From Streptomyces sp. H27-C3 (GTDB lineage Bacteria > Actinomycetota > Actinomycetes > Streptomycetales > Streptomycetaceae), in assembly GCF_030063415.1 (NCBI RefSeq), contig NZ_JASITA010000006.1:178610-242609 (forward strand): DNA of 64,000 bases, in the 5' to 3' direction. Of this stretch, positions 50,419 to 59,749 are shown in pieces; within the stretch, counting starts at the first letter, position 1, and every line of letters starts with the position of its first letter. The position numbers were made by a program, and so were the translations under genes. The notes beneath the pieces are model-generated. The model had not been told where the DNA came from. It did not search any database and saw only the letters and a list, made by a program, of their open reading frames with translations.

Positions 50419-52257
50419 TCAGGCGGCGGACCGCCCGGCGTCCAGGCTTCGGGGCCGGTCGAGGTGCGCGCAGGGGCGGCGCGGCTTGCGGGCGGCCCGG
50501 CGGGCGAACGGGCGGGGCAGCGCCAGCGTGACGAATCCCTCCGCCTGCATCGCCGCGAAGCCGATGCGCGGCAGGTCGCGGGTGCTGCGGAAGACCACGA
50601 AGCGCGGCTCCCAACGCGGCCGGAACTTGGCGTTGAACTTGTACAGCGACTCGATCTGGAACCAGCGGGAGAGAAAGACCAGCAGGCCGCGCCAGAGCCG
50701 CAGTACCGGCCCCGCACCGATCTTCTCGCCGCGGGCGAGCGCCGAGCGGAACATCGCGAAGTTCAGCGAGACACGGGCCACACCCAGCTGGGGGGCGGCC
50801 CGCAGGGAGGCGACGATCAGCAGCTCGTTCATGCCGGGATCCGCGGAGCGGTCGCGGCGCATCAGGTCCAGGGACATGCCGTCCGTACCCCACGGGACGA
50901 AGTGCAGGACGGCCTTCAGGTCGCCGTACGCGGAGGTCTCGTCGGCGGCGTTGTGCGCGGTGGCGATCACGCAGTCCCCGTCGCCCGGCTCGCCGATGCG
51001 GCCGAGTGCCATCGAGAAGCCGCGCTCGTTGTCGGTGCCGCGCCAGTCGGCGGCGGCCAGTCCGATCCTCTCCAGCTCGGCCTCGCCGACGTCACGGACC
51101 CGCCGCACCCGGGTCTCGTAGCCACCCCGCTCGATGCGCTTGACCATCTGGCGCACGTTGCGCATGGCGCGCCCGCCGAGGGAGAAATCCGGCACGTCCA
51201 CCACCGCTTCGTCCCCGAGCTCCAGCGCGTCGAGCCCCGTCTCGCGGGTCCACACCTCGCCGCCGGTCTCGCTGCACCCCATGACGGCCGGGGTCCAGGA
51301 GTGCGCCTTGGCCTCGTCCATGAAGCGCTCGATGGCGCCCGGCCAGGCCTCGACGTCACCGATCGGGTCGCCGCTGGCGAGCATCACGCCGGAGATCACC
51401 CGATAGCAGACGGCGGCCTTGCCGCTGGGGGAGAAGACGACGCCCTTGTCGTGGCGGAGCGCGAAGTGGCCCAGCGAGTCGCGGCCGCCGTGCTTGGCGA
51501 GCAGCTCGCGCAGCCGCTGCTCGTCGTCCGCGGTGAGGCGGGCGGCCGGGTGCTCGGGGCGCAGGGCCAGGTAGATGGTGGTGATGGCGGTGAGCAGGCC
51601 GAGGGCGCCCAGGGAGTAGCCGACGGTCCAGGAGACCCGGCCCGCGTAGTCGACAGGACCCTCAAGCCCGAAGAGCCCGTACAGGACGTGCTCCAGCCGG
51701 TCGGCCACGCTCGGGTTGCCGACCACCTTCGCCGGGTGTGAGCTGACGATGACCAGGCCAAGGCCCAGGGACCCGGCACCGAGGAGGACGAAGTTCGCCA
51801 GTGCCCTCCAGCGGCTGCTCGGGTCGGGCAGCGCGGCGAATTCCTTGCGGTGGCGCAGCAGCAGGGCGAGCAGCGCCAGCGAGATCAGTACGCCGATGAC
51901 CGAGTGCCGGTACGTGAACTGGGCCACGGCCCCGGCGGGCAGCAGCACCACGGCGGCGCGCCAGGCGCGGCGCTTGTGGCGCTTGAGGCCGTGCGAGAGG
52001 AGCAGCAGCAGGACGCCGGCGCTGATGGCGAGGGCGGCTGCGAACGGTCCGAGTGCGCCCGGCAACACCTCGGCGAAGGTGTGCATCCGGCTGTTTCTGA
52101 AGCGCGGGAAGACGCCCGCCGCGATGTCCAGGAGGCCCACGACGGCGCAGGCCGTACCGACCAGGGAGGGCACCGATTCGGGGCGCGGTCCGCTCAGGGT
52201 CCGCCGAATCCAATTCGGAACCATCCGTGATTTATCCCCATCTATTTTGCTGGACAT
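50419..52257 (-). CDS. MprF/LysX-like membrane protein with DUF2156 C-domain
   Basis: A 612-aa protein with about six TM helices (for example LVGTACAVVGLLDIAAGVF and AISAGVLLLLLSHGL) in the N-terminal half and a C-terminal GNAT-like DUF2156 domain of the aminoacyl-phosphatidylglycerol synthase type (RHDKGVVFSPSGKAAVCYRV, VIATAHNAADETSAYGDLKA, MSLDLMRRDRSADPGMNELL). It likely attaches an amino acid from tRNA to phospholipids, altering membrane charge. No lysyl-tRNA-synthetase domain is fused. ATG 52257, in an A/T-rich leader. Upstream of folP by 112 nt, same strand. Confidence 0.92.
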   Translation of the reverse strand: MSSKIDGDKSRMVPNWIRRTLSGPRPESVPSLVGTACAVVGLLDIAAGVFPRFRNSRMHTFAEVLPGALGPFAAALAISAGVLLLLLSHGLKRHKRRAWRAAVVLLPAGAVAQFTYRHSVIGVLISLALLALLLRHRKEFAALPDPSSRWRALANFVLLGAGSLGLGLVIVSSHPAKVVGNPSVADRLEHVLYGLFGLEGPVDYAGRVSWTVGYSLGALGLLTAITTIYLALRPEHPAARLTADDEQRLRELLAKHGGRDSLGHFALRHDKGVVFSPSGKAAVCYRVISGVMLASGDPIGDVEAWPGAIERFMDEAKAHSWTPAVMGCSETGGEVWTRETGLDALELGDEAVVDVPDFSLGGRAMRNVRQMVKRIERGGYETRVRRVRDVGEAELERIGLAAADWRGTDNERGFSMALGRIGEPGDGDCVIATAHNAADETSAYGDLKAVLHFVPWGTDGMSLDLMRRDRSADPGMNELLIVASLRAAPQLGVARVSLNFAMFRSALARGEKIGAGPVLRLWRGLLVFLSRWFQIESLYKFNAKFRPRWEPRFVVFRSTRDLPRIGFAAMQAEGFVTLALPRPFARRAARKPRRPCAHLDRPRSLDAGRSAA

Positions 52258-52397
52258 CGCTTCCCATGGTTCACGCGAAAGATTTTCTGTCCGTGGGCCG
52301 AAGCAGCCGGACATTTTGCGCCCTCTAGGACGGCGCAGCAGGGGAGCGGGTTCACTCACGCTCAGGAAATTCTCAGGCAGAAAGCTGTCTCTTCATC

Positions 52398-53516
52398 ATG
52401 GGTCTCACCAGCAACAAGGTTCTGGCGCTCGCCGTACTTCTGGCAGTGGCGCTGTTCGTGGCCACGATCTGGCTCTGGCCGCGGCTGGCCGGTCGCGGCT
52501 GGCGTTCGGTGCTGGGCCGCGTCGGGCTGCTGCTGGTGACCCAGGTGCTGCTTTTCGCCTCGGTCGGTTTCGCCGCCAACAAATCGTTTCTCTTCTACGG
52601 CTCCTGGGGCGACCTCTTCGGCCAGGAGACGGAGATGGGGGTGGTCGTGGACCACTCGGCCGGCGGCAAGGACATCAAGGTCCTCGGTACGCAGGCCGTG
52701 GACGTGCCGGGCGGCTCGACGCCCCGGGTGGGCGGCCAGATACAGAAGATCGTCGTGGCGGGGCGGAAGTCGATGATGGACAGCCCCGGGTATGTCTATC
52801 TGCCGCCCGAGTACTTCCAGCCGAAGTACGCGAAGAAGACCTTCCCGGCGTCCGTGGTGCTCACCGGCTACCCGGGCACCGCGGAGAACCTGCTCGAGGG
52901 CCTGCGTTACCCGAAGACGGCGTACACGCAGGTCAAGACCGGCAAGATGCAGCCGATGATCCTGGTGATGATGCGGCCGACGGTGGCGCCCCCGCGGGAC
53001 ACCGAGTGCGCGGACGTACCCGGCGGCCCGCAGACCGAGACCTTCTTCGCCGAGGACCTGCCCAGGGCGATATCGGGGTCCTACCGGGTCGGCACCCAGC
53101 CGCGGAACTGGGGCTTCATGGGGAACTCGACCGGCGGTTACTGCGCGCTCAAGATCGCCATGCACCACCCGGACACCTTCGCCGCGAGCGCGGGTCTCTC
53201 GGCGTACTACAGGGCCGCCGACGACGCGACGACCGGTGACCTCTTCGGCGGCAGCAAGGCGCTGCGGCACCGGTCCGACCTGCTGTGGAGCCTGGACCAC
53301 GCGAAGCCGGGCGCGCTGGCGCGCTCCTCGTTCCTGGTGACCAGCTCCAAGTCGGGCGAGGGGAATCTCAGGAACACCCTGAAGTTCATCAACAGGGTCC
53401 CCGCGCCCGCCCGCGTCTCGTCGATCACCCTCGACAGCGGCGGCCACAACTTCAACACCTGGCGGCGCGAGATCCCGCCCGCGCTGGCCTGGATCAGCGG
53501 CAGGCTGAGGGGCTGA
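52398..53516 (+). CDS. Membrane-anchored esterase D / Ag85-like alpha/beta-hydrolase
   Basis: A 372-aa protein. Two TM helices in the first 60 residues (ALAVLLAVALFVATIWLW and LGRVGLLLVTQVLLFASVGF) place the catalytic domain outside. The nucleophile elbow is WGFMGNSTGGYCALKIAM (G-N-S-T-G-G), the histidine is in ITLDSGGHNFNTW. It resembles the esterase-D/antigen 85 group common in Streptomyces; those are acyltransferases or esterases. Diverges from the LysX-like gene with a 140-nt spacer. ATG 52398. Confidence 0.9.
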   Translation: MGLTSNKVLALAVLLAVALFVATIWLWPRLAGRGWRSVLGRVGLLLVTQVLLFASVGFAANKSFLFYGSWGDLFGQETEMGVVVDHSAGGKDIKVLGTQAVDVPGGSTPRVGGQIQKIVVAGRKSMMDSPGYVYLPPEYFQPKYAKKTFPASVVLTGYPGTAENLLEGLRYPKTAYTQVKTGKMQPMILVMMRPTVAPPRDTECADVPGGPQTETFFAEDLPRAISGSYRVGTQPRNWGFMGNSTGGYCALKIAMHHPDTFAASAGLSAYYRAADDATTGDLFGGSKALRHRSDLLWSLDHAKPGALARSSFLVTSSKSGEGNLRNTLKFINRVPAPARVSSITLDSGGHNFNTWRREIPPALAWISGRLRG

Positions 53517-53542
53517 GGGGCCGACCGGCGGGCTCTTCAGGA

Positions 53543-54709
53543 TTAAGGCAGGCTGATCGATTCCACTTCCACCTCGGTACGGGGAACGGAGTGCGCGTCC
53601 GCGTCGATGGACCTGCGCAGCGCCTCGTGCAACTTGGCCGGGGTGAGGACGCCGAGGAAGTGTCCGGCGCTCCCCTCGTCGATGACCGCGATCCAGCCCG
53701 CGTCGTGCTGGAGCATCGTGGCGAACGCCTGCTTGAGCGAGGCGCCGACGGGCAGCCAGGCCTCCATGCGGCGGGCGTGCTCGCGTACGGTCCCGCTCGC
53801 GGCGTTCGCGCGGTCGGCCGAGATCCAGCCGTGCAGATCGTCCTTGCTGTCCAGGACGACGGCCCAGCGGGCGCCCTCCGCGGCGAGCGTGTCCGCCGCC
53901 TTCTTCAGCGGGTCGTCGAGGTGCACGACGGGCGGCTGCTCCAGGTCACCGGGCTCGATGGGGGTGACGGAGAGCCGCTTGAGACCGCGGTCGGCGCCGA
54001 CGAAGTCCGCGACGTACGGGGTGGCGGGCATCCCGAGGACGGCGGCCGGAGGGTCGAACTGCTCGATCGTGCCGTGCCCGTAGACCGCGATGCGGTCGCC
54101 GAGGCGGACGGCCTCCTCGATGTCGTGCGTGACGAAGAGCACAGTCTTGCGCATCTGCGACTGGAGCTTGAGGAATTCGTTCTGAAGGTGTTCGCGTACG
54201 ACCGGGTCGACCGCCCCGAAGGGCTCGTCCATCAGCAGAACGGGCGGGTCGGCCGCCAACGCCCGTGCCACGCCGACGCGCTGGCGCTGACCGCCGGATA
54301 GCTGGTCGGGATAGCGGTCCCCGTGCACCTTCGGGTCGAGGCCGACCAGGTCGAGCAGCTCGGCCGCGCGCGCGTGGGCCTTGGCGCGCTTGACGCCCAG
54401 GAGGTGAGGGACGGTCGCGGTGTTCTCCAGGACCGTCTTGTGCGGAAAGAGACCGACCTGCTGGATGACATAGCCGATACGCCGGCGCAGCTGTACGGGG
54501 TCGACGGTGGATATGTCTTCTCCGTCAAGGAATATCCGGCCTTCGGACGGCTCGATCAGCCGGTTCACCATCTTCATGGTGGTGGTCTTGCCGCAGCCGG
54601 AAGGCCCGACGAGCGTGACCAGTTCCCCCTCGGCGACTTCGAAGGAGAGGTCGTCGACGGCAGTGGTGCCGTCGGCGTACCGCTTGGTGACGTTCTCGAA
54701 TCGGATCAT
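53543..54709 (-). CDS. Osmoprotectant ABC transporter ATPase with CBS domains
   Basis: A 388-aa OpuCA/ProV-like ATPase. Walker A VGPSGCGKTTTMK, Q-loop GYVIQQVGLFPHKT, signature QLSGGQRQRVGVARAL, Walker B LLMDEPFGAVDPV, H-loop FVTHDIEEAVRLG. The last 120 residues contain a CBS pair that senses ionic strength in OpuA-type systems. Powers uptake of glycine betaine/choline/carnitine-like solutes. It is transcribed away from the two permease genes, an arrangement that needs two promoters from 54710-54871. Confidence 0.93.
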   Translation of the reverse strand: MIRFENVTKRYADGTTAVDDLSFEVAEGELVTLVGPSGCGKTTTMKMVNRLIEPSEGRIFLDGEDISTVDPVQLRRRIGYVIQQVGLFPHKTVLENTATVPHLLGVKRAKAHARAAELLDLVGLDPKVHGDRYPDQLSGGQRQRVGVARALAADPPVLLMDEPFGAVDPVVREHLQNEFLKLQSQMRKTVLFVTHDIEEAVRLGDRIAVYGHGTIEQFDPPAAVLGMPATPYVADFVGADRGLKRLSVTPIEPGDLEQPPVVHLDDPLKKAADTLAAEGARWAVVLDSKDDLHGWISADRANAASGTVREHARRMEAWLPVGASLKQAFATMLQHDAGWIAVIDEGSAGHFLGVLTPAKLHEALRRSIDADAHSVPRTEVEVESISLP

Positions 54710-54871
54710 GATTCCCCATTGTGGCCGGTGCCCTGTGCTGTGACATTTCCTGGGGGGCGACCCCCGAACCCCCGCCCCATGTTGCTGCAATGTGACGGCC
54801 AGAGCGATTGTCAGTGGCCGAGGATAGGGTCGCCAGACATAAGTTCGGGTTGTCGGGGGAGGTGGGGCGGC

Positions 54872-55609
54872 ATGAGTGGCGCGCAGAACTGTCTTGCGGC
54901 GAACGACTGGATTTGCGGCGAGTATGTCCGCTCCCGCAGCCAGGAGTTGATCGACGCGACGGTGCAGCACGTGTGGATCACGGTGATCTCGGTGGTGATC
55001 GGGCTGCTGATCGCCTTTCCGCTGGCGCTGCTCGCGCGGGGCCGCCGCAGGTTCGCGGGCCCGGTCCTGGGCCTGACGACCCTGCTCTACACGATCCCGT
55101 CGCTGGCGATGTTCTCGCTGCTGCTGCCGCTGTTCGGCCTTTCGCCGGCCGTGGTGATCACCGGTCTGGTGCTCTATTCGCTGACCGTGCTCGTACGGAA
55201 CATCCTGGCCGGGCTCGAAGCGGTGCCCGCCGAGGCGCGCGAGGCCGCGCAGGGCATGGGGTACGGGCCGGGGCGGCTGCTGTGGGAGGTCGAGCTGCCG
55301 CTCGCCCTGCCCGCGCTGCTGGCCGGGGTGCGGATCGCGACGGTGTCGACGGTCGCCATGACGACGATCGGCGCGATCGTCGGATACGGCGGTCTCGGCA
55401 CGCTGATCGTCGACGGGCTCGACTCCATCTTCAAGGCGCAGGTGCTCACCGCCTCGGTGATCTGTGTGCTGCTCGCGGTGGTGGCCGACCTGCTGCTCCT
55501 CGGGCTGCAGCGGATGCTGACGCCCTGGACCCGAATACGTACACCCGGCAGCGGGCGTGCGCTGCGCATCCGTGCGGCCCGTGCGGCCGATGTGGCGAAG
55601 GTCGGCTGA
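54872..55609 (+). CDS. Osmoprotectant ABC transporter permease 1
   Basis: A 245-aa ProW/OpuCB-like permease with about five TMs. The EAA loop is EAREAAQGMGYGPGRLLWEV (E-A-A-x3-G-x9-P type) followed by ELPLALPALLAGVRIA. RRFAGPVLGLTTLLYTIPS is the second-TM region. ATG 54872 with GGGGGAGG 8 nt upstream. Four nucleotides from the next permease. Confidence 0.94.
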   Translation: MSGAQNCLAANDWICGEYVRSRSQELIDATVQHVWITVISVVIGLLIAFPLALLARGRRRFAGPVLGLTTLLYTIPSLAMFSLLLPLFGLSPAVVITGLVLYSLTVLVRNILAGLEAVPAEAREAAQGMGYGPGRLLWEVELPLALPALLAGVRIATVSTVAMTTIGAIVGYGGLGTLIVDGLDSIFKAQVLTASVICVLLAVVADLLLLGLQRMLTPWTRIRTPGSGRALRIRAARAADVAKVG

Positions 55610-55612
55610 TTC

Positions 55613-56299
55613 ATGGGATCCATCGGGGACGCCTTCAGCTGGCTGACGACCAACGCCAACTGGCAGGGCGAGAGCGGCATCTGGAACCGGCTGGGCGAGC
55701 ACCTCTACTTCAGCGGCGTGTGCCTGCTGCTGTCCTGCCTGATCGCGCTGCCGCTCGCGCTGTGGCTCGGGCATCTGGGCCGGGGCGGCGCGCTCGCCAT
55801 CAATCTTTCCAACGTGGGGCGGGCGATCCCCACCCTCGCGGTGCTGATCCTGCTCACGCTCACTCCGCTGGGCAGGCAGGGCGACCTGCCGACGATCATC
55901 GCGCTGGTGCTCTTCGCCGTACCGCCGCTGCTGACCAATGCCTACATCGGCATGCGGGAGGTGGACCGGGCGGTGGTGGAGGCCGCGCGGGGGATGGGCA
56001 TGTCGGGGCGCCAGCTGTTCGTCCGGGTCGAGCTGCCCCTCGCGTATCCGCTGATCATGACGGGGCTCAGGTCGGCCGCGGTCCAGGTGGTCGCCACGGC
56101 GACGCTCGCCGCGATGGCGGGCGAGGGCGGCCTCGGCCGGATCATCACGGCCGGGTTCAACACGTACAACACCCCGCAAGTGGTGGCGGGCGCGCTGCTC
56201 GTCGCCGTGCTCGCGCTGCTGGTCGAGGGTGCGCTGGTGGCGGCGCACCGGATGCTCGACCCCATGCGGCGTCGTGTCGTCCCGCAAGAAATCGTGTGA
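55613..56299 (+). CDS. Osmoprotectant ABC transporter permease 2
   Basis: A 228-aa OpuCD-like permease with five to six TMs. The EAA loop reads VVEAARGMGMSGRQLFVRVE then LPLAYPLIMTGLRSA, and IGMREVDRA precedes it. A heterodimer with the preceding permease is expected. ATG 55613 four bases after the previous stop; coupled. Confidence 0.94.
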   Translation: MGSIGDAFSWLTTNANWQGESGIWNRLGEHLYFSGVCLLLSCLIALPLALWLGHLGRGGALAINLSNVGRAIPTLAVLILLTLTPLGRQGDLPTIIALVLFAVPPLLTNAYIGMREVDRAVVEAARGMGMSGRQLFVRVELPLAYPLIMTGLRSAAVQVVATATLAAMAGEGGLGRIITAGFNTYNTPQVVAGALLVAVLALLVEGALVAAHRMLDPMRRRVVPQEIV

Positions 56300-56369
56300 C
56301 GGCCTCCGAATCTTCCTCTCTTCTCCGTGCTTCTTTTTCTTGTGTCTCTTCTCTTGGATGGTGAACCTC

Positions 56370-57350
56370 ATGAGCAGGATCTCGCGCACCGCAGGTGCGG
56401 TAGTGGCCGTAGTGGCGCTGGCCGGTGGGCTGGCGGCCTGTGGCGGTGACAGCCTCGAGAAGGACAAGGACGGCGGCTCGACCGCGGCCGGTGACGGCGG
56501 CAAGAAGGCCTCGCTGGTGATCGGTTCGGCCGGTTTCACCGAGTCCAAGGTGCTGGCCGAGCTGTATGTGCAGCTCCTCGACGATGCCGGATACGGCACC
56601 TCCGTCAAGACCGTCGAGAACCGCGAGCTGTACGAACCCGCCCTGGAGAAGGGCGAGATCGACGTCGTCCCGGAATACGCGGCCACGCTCGCCGAATTCC
56701 TCAACGCGAAGGCGAACGGGCCCAAGGCACCCGAGGAGAAGCCGGTCGCTTCCAGTGATGTCACCGCTACGCACAAGGCGCTGGAAAAGCTCGCGGGGCC
56801 GCGTGGGCTGAAGGCGCTGAAGCCCGGCGAGGCCGTCGACCAGAACGCTTTCGCGGTGACCAAGGAATACGCCGAGAAGAACAAGCTCAAGACCCTCTCC
56901 GACCTTGGGAAGTCCAAGCTCAAGGTGAAGATCGCGGCGGGCGACGAATGTACGGTGCGGCCGTTCTGCGCACCCGGGCTGAAGACGACGTACGGCATCG
57001 ACGTGACCGGCGTCGACCCCAAGGGCGTGGGCACCCCGCAGGCCAAGCAGGCGGTCAAGGACGGCGCGGACCAACTGGTGCTGACCACCACGACCGATGC
57101 GACGCTGGAGAGCTTCGGGCTCGTACTCCTGGAGGACGACAAGAATCTCCAGAACGCGGACAACGTGCTGCCGGTGGTCAATGCGAAGGACGCCGGATCC
57201 CAGGAGATAGCGGACGCCCTCGGCAAGCTCACCGACGTGCTGACGACGGATGATCTGGTCGAGCTGAACCGCAAGATCGACGCGGACCGGGCGAAGCCCG
57301 CGGACGCGGCGAAGGAGTACCTGGAGTCCAAGGGGCTGATCAAGAAGTAG
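56370..57350 (+). CDS. Osmoprotectant-binding lipoprotein (OpuCC/ProX-like)
   Basis: A 326-aa substrate-binding lipoprotein. Lipobox LAGGLAAC with Cys23 or so lipidated. The mature part has IGSAGFTESKVLAELYVQLL, then VVPEYAATLAEFLNAKANGP, typical of the glycine betaine/choline binding family (E-Y-x-G/A-T segment). ATG 56370; a GTG at 56361 is an alternative. It ends the permease operon, giving a full importer together with the divergent ATPase. Confidence 0.94.
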   Translation: MSRISRTAGAVVAVVALAGGLAACGGDSLEKDKDGGSTAAGDGGKKASLVIGSAGFTESKVLAELYVQLLDDAGYGTSVKTVENRELYEPALEKGEIDVVPEYAATLAEFLNAKANGPKAPEEKPVASSDVTATHKALEKLAGPRGLKALKPGEAVDQNAFAVTKEYAEKNKLKTLSDLGKSKLKVKIAAGDECTVRPFCAPGLKTTYGIDVTGVDPKGVGTPQAKQAVKDGADQLVLTTTTDATLESFGLVLLEDDKNLQNADNVLPVVNAKDAGSQEIADALGKLTDVLTTDDLVELNRKIDADRAKPADAAKEYLESKGLIKK

Positions 57351-57426
57351 GGGCAGAAGTAATTGGCTGAGAACAGATTGCCGGGGTGGGCCCCATCAGT
57401 CGCCTACGCACGGTAAATTTCAGGCC

Positions 57427-58740
57427 ATGCCACGTGGACGCCACCGTCATTCCCCACCCCTGCACAGGATCCTGCCGCCCTTGGCGGTCGCCGGCGCGTC
57501 AGCTCTCTGCGCCGCCGGCGCCTGGCTGTTCGCGGAACCGGTGGTGCTCCGCGTCCTGGTCGCCGCCGCTGCCGCGGCGGCGGTCACCGGCGCGGTCCTC
57601 ATGCGCAGTTGGGACCGTGCGGCGGGCAGACGTGTCGCGGAGCTGACGCGCGCCCGCGCGGGCGACGAGTGGAAGACCGAAGAGCGCATAGCCGACATCG
57701 AGGCCGACCTCGACGAGTCGCGCGCCCTGCGCGCAAAGCTGGACGAGAAGCTGCGCACCAAGCGGGTCGAACTGGCAGCGCTGCGGGGCGAGCACGCCGC
57801 GCTGCTGCGGCGGTACGCGACCGCGGAGACCGAGCGGGCCGGCGTGCTGGAGAGCCGCCGGCTGCTCGCGATGGCGGCGGCCGCCCCGGCGAAGGCCCTG
57901 CCCGCGGCGAGCAGCACGCCGACGCCGTCCGCGTATCTGCGGGCGTCGATGGCGCTGGATCACCTGACGCGCAACGCGGCGGAGCAGGAATCACGGAATT
58001 CGCGCGACATGCGCGATGCGCAAGGTCCGCGGGACGGGCGGGGTCCGCAGGTCGGGCGCGAGGTGCGGGACGGGCGAGGTCCGCGGAACGGGCGGGGTCC
58101 GCAGAACGTGCGGGACAGGCAAGGCTCGGAGGACGTCCGGGACGGGCAGGACGCGCGAAGTCCCCAGGACGCGCCGGGTTCGCAGGGCCCGGACAGGTCG
58201 CGGGATGCGCGGAAGGCGCCGGACGTGCGGGGCCCTCAGGGTTCAAGGGGTCCGCAGGGGCCTCGGGGTCCGCGGGACGCGTGGAAGGCACCGAGTGCGC
58301 GGGGTGCGCAGGGCGCGGCAGGTTCGCGAGGGCCGCGGGATGCGCCGCAGTCCCCGGATGCCCGGAAGGCGGAGGAGCCGGAGGGTAAGCACAAGGCGGC
58401 CGCGGGAAGCGCCGTGCCCTCACCGGAGCACTCGCGCCCGTCGTCCGCCATCGTCCCGCGCCCCGACGCCGCCTCGGCGGTCGTCCCGTACGCCTCGCTG
58501 CGCCGCCCCTCCTCGCGGCTGGAGGGCGGATTCGACTTCTTCGGTACGCAGAAGCCCGTGGTGGCGGCCATCGAAGCCGTCCGGAACGTCGACCTCGCGG
58601 ATGTGGTGGGTGAGGAGGCGCTGGAGGCGGCCCGGAAGGTCGCGGGGACGAGCAGGGCGGTGGGCCAGGTCATCGACCTGACGGCGCACGACGAGACGGA
58701 GCAGCTGGACGTGGCGGAGCTCCGCAGCGCGATCTCCTAG
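57427..58740 (+). CDS. Membrane protein with Arg/Gly/Pro/Asp-rich repeat region
   Basis: A 437-aa protein of unknown function. Two TM helices (LAVAGASALCAAGAWLFAEP; LRVLVAAAAAAAVTGAVLM) near the N-terminus, then a coiled-coil (IADIEADLDESRALRAKLDE), a long central low-complexity region made of degenerate RDGRGPQ/ARGPQD units (about 195-325), and a conserved C-terminal globular end (GGFDFFGTQKPVVAAIEAVR, VVGEEALEAARKVAGT). The middle is probably disordered and outside or in the cytosol. ATG 57427 with no clear RBS. Conserved ends suggest a real Streptomyces protein. Confidence 0.75.
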   Translation: MPRGRHRHSPPLHRILPPLAVAGASALCAAGAWLFAEPVVLRVLVAAAAAAAVTGAVLMRSWDRAAGRRVAELTRARAGDEWKTEERIADIEADLDESRALRAKLDEKLRTKRVELAALRGEHAALLRRYATAETERAGVLESRRLLAMAAAAPAKALPAASSTPTPSAYLRASMALDHLTRNAAEQESRNSRDMRDAQGPRDGRGPQVGREVRDGRGPRNGRGPQNVRDRQGSEDVRDGQDARSPQDAPGSQGPDRSRDARKAPDVRGPQGSRGPQGPRGPRDAWKAPSARGAQGAAGSRGPRDAPQSPDARKAEEPEGKHKAAAGSAVPSPEHSRPSSAIVPRPDAASAVVPYASLRRPSSRLEGGFDFFGTQKPVVAAIEAVRNVDLADVVGEEALEAARKVAGTSRAVGQVIDLTAHDETEQLDVAELRSAIS

Positions 58741-58862
58741 CGGGGTTGCGGGGAGCAGGTTCACCGGGATCACGGCCCGGCCCGAAGGTGTCCTCGAACG
58801 CCGGACGAGCCGGGCTGGACGGTCCAGCCCGGTCGACGGGTGACGTCGAAGCACAGGCCTTC

Positions 58863-59050
58863 AGGACGGGGCCGAGCCAGCACCAGGCCGCCATGCTCCC
58901 GAGGACGGGGCCGAGCTCGCCCCAAGTCGCCGTGCCCCCTACGACGGGGCCGAACTCGCGCCGGGTCCTCATTGCTCTCCAGGACGGGGCCGACTTCGCC
59001 CCAGGTCCCCAGGTCCCCAGGCCCCCAGGCCCCCTAGGACGGCCCCGAGC
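58863..59050. repeat. About 39-nt direct repeat array before the response regulator gene
   Basis: AGGACGGGGCCGA begins at 58863, 58902, 58941 (ACGACGGGGCCGA) and 58981, spaced 39, 39 and 40 nt, with a fifth degraded copy at 59036. After the core the copies have CTCGCCCCAGGT-like sequence. Not a CRISPR: spacers are not unique. It fills most of the 58741-59033 gap together with GC-rich sequence and a CCGGACG-type repeat at 58791-58820. Confidence 0.75.
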
Positions 59051-59714
59051 CGCCGCCCGCGCGGACCAGGCCCGTCTCGTACGCCAGGACCACGACCTGG
59101 ACGCGGTCGCGCAGGCCCAGCTTGGTCAGGATGCGGCCCACGTGTGTCTTGACCGTGGCCTCCGACAGGACCAGCCGCGCCGCGATCTCGCCGTTCGAAA
59201 GGCCCTGGGCGACGAGCAGCATCACCTCGCGCTCCCGCTCGGTCAGTCGCTCCAGCTCCTTCTGCCGCGGCTCCGTGCCCGTGCTCGGCAGCATCGGCGA
59301 GAAGCGGTCGAGCAGACGCCGCGTCGTCGAGGGAGCCACGACCGCGTCGCCGCTGTGAACCGACCTGATCGCGCCCAGCAGTTCGGCCGGCGGCACATCT
59401 TTCAGCATGAAGCCGCTGGCCCCCGCCTTCAGCCCCGAGAAGGCGTACTCGTCGAGGTCGAAGGTGGTCAGGATGAGGACCTTGGGCGCGTCGGGCTGCG
59501 CGCAGATGCGCCGCGTCGCCTCGACCCCGTCCAGCTTCGGCATGCGTACGTCCATCAGCACCACGTCCACCTCCGCGGTGCGCAGGACCTCGACGGCCTC
59601 TTCGCCGTTGCCCGCCTCCGCGACGACCTCCATGTCGGGCTGGGCGGCCAGGACCATCCGGAAGCCGGTGCGCAGCAGCACCTGATCGTCGACGAGCATC
59701 ACGCGGATGGACAT
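59034..59714 (-). CDS. NarL/LuxR-type response regulator
   Basis: A 226-aa two-component regulator. Receiver domain 1-120: acidic pair DDQ at 9-10, phosphorylation site in VDVVLMDVRMPKLDG, Thr/Lys in LILTTFD and GFMLKD. C-terminal LuxR HTH: ERLTEREREVMLLVAQGLSN then SEATVKTHVGRILTKLGL. ATG 59714. Paired with the histidine kinase that ends 36 nt upstream. Confidence 0.96.
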   Translation of the reverse strand: MSIRVMLVDDQVLLRTGFRMVLAAQPDMEVVAEAGNGEEAVEVLRTAEVDVVLMDVRMPKLDGVEATRRICAQPDAPKVLILTTFDLDEYAFSGLKAGASGFMLKDVPPAELLGAIRSVHSGDAVVAPSTTRRLLDRFSPMLPSTGTEPRQKELERLTEREREVMLLVAQGLSNGEIAARLVLSEATVKTHVGRILTKLGLRDRVQVVVLAYETGLVRAGGGSGPS

Positions 59715-59749
59715 GGGAGGGGGCCTCTCGTAAAGGTCAAACAAAGCGG

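Noticed and set aside
53543..57343. A 1266-codon open frame extending the osmoprotectant ATPase upstream
   Set aside because: The ATPase starts cleanly at 54709; everything further upstream is antisense to the two permease genes and the binding protein.
58863..59050. 39-nt array considered as CRISPR
   Set aside because: Only a 13-nt core is conserved and intervening parts resemble each other; no cas genes in the window.
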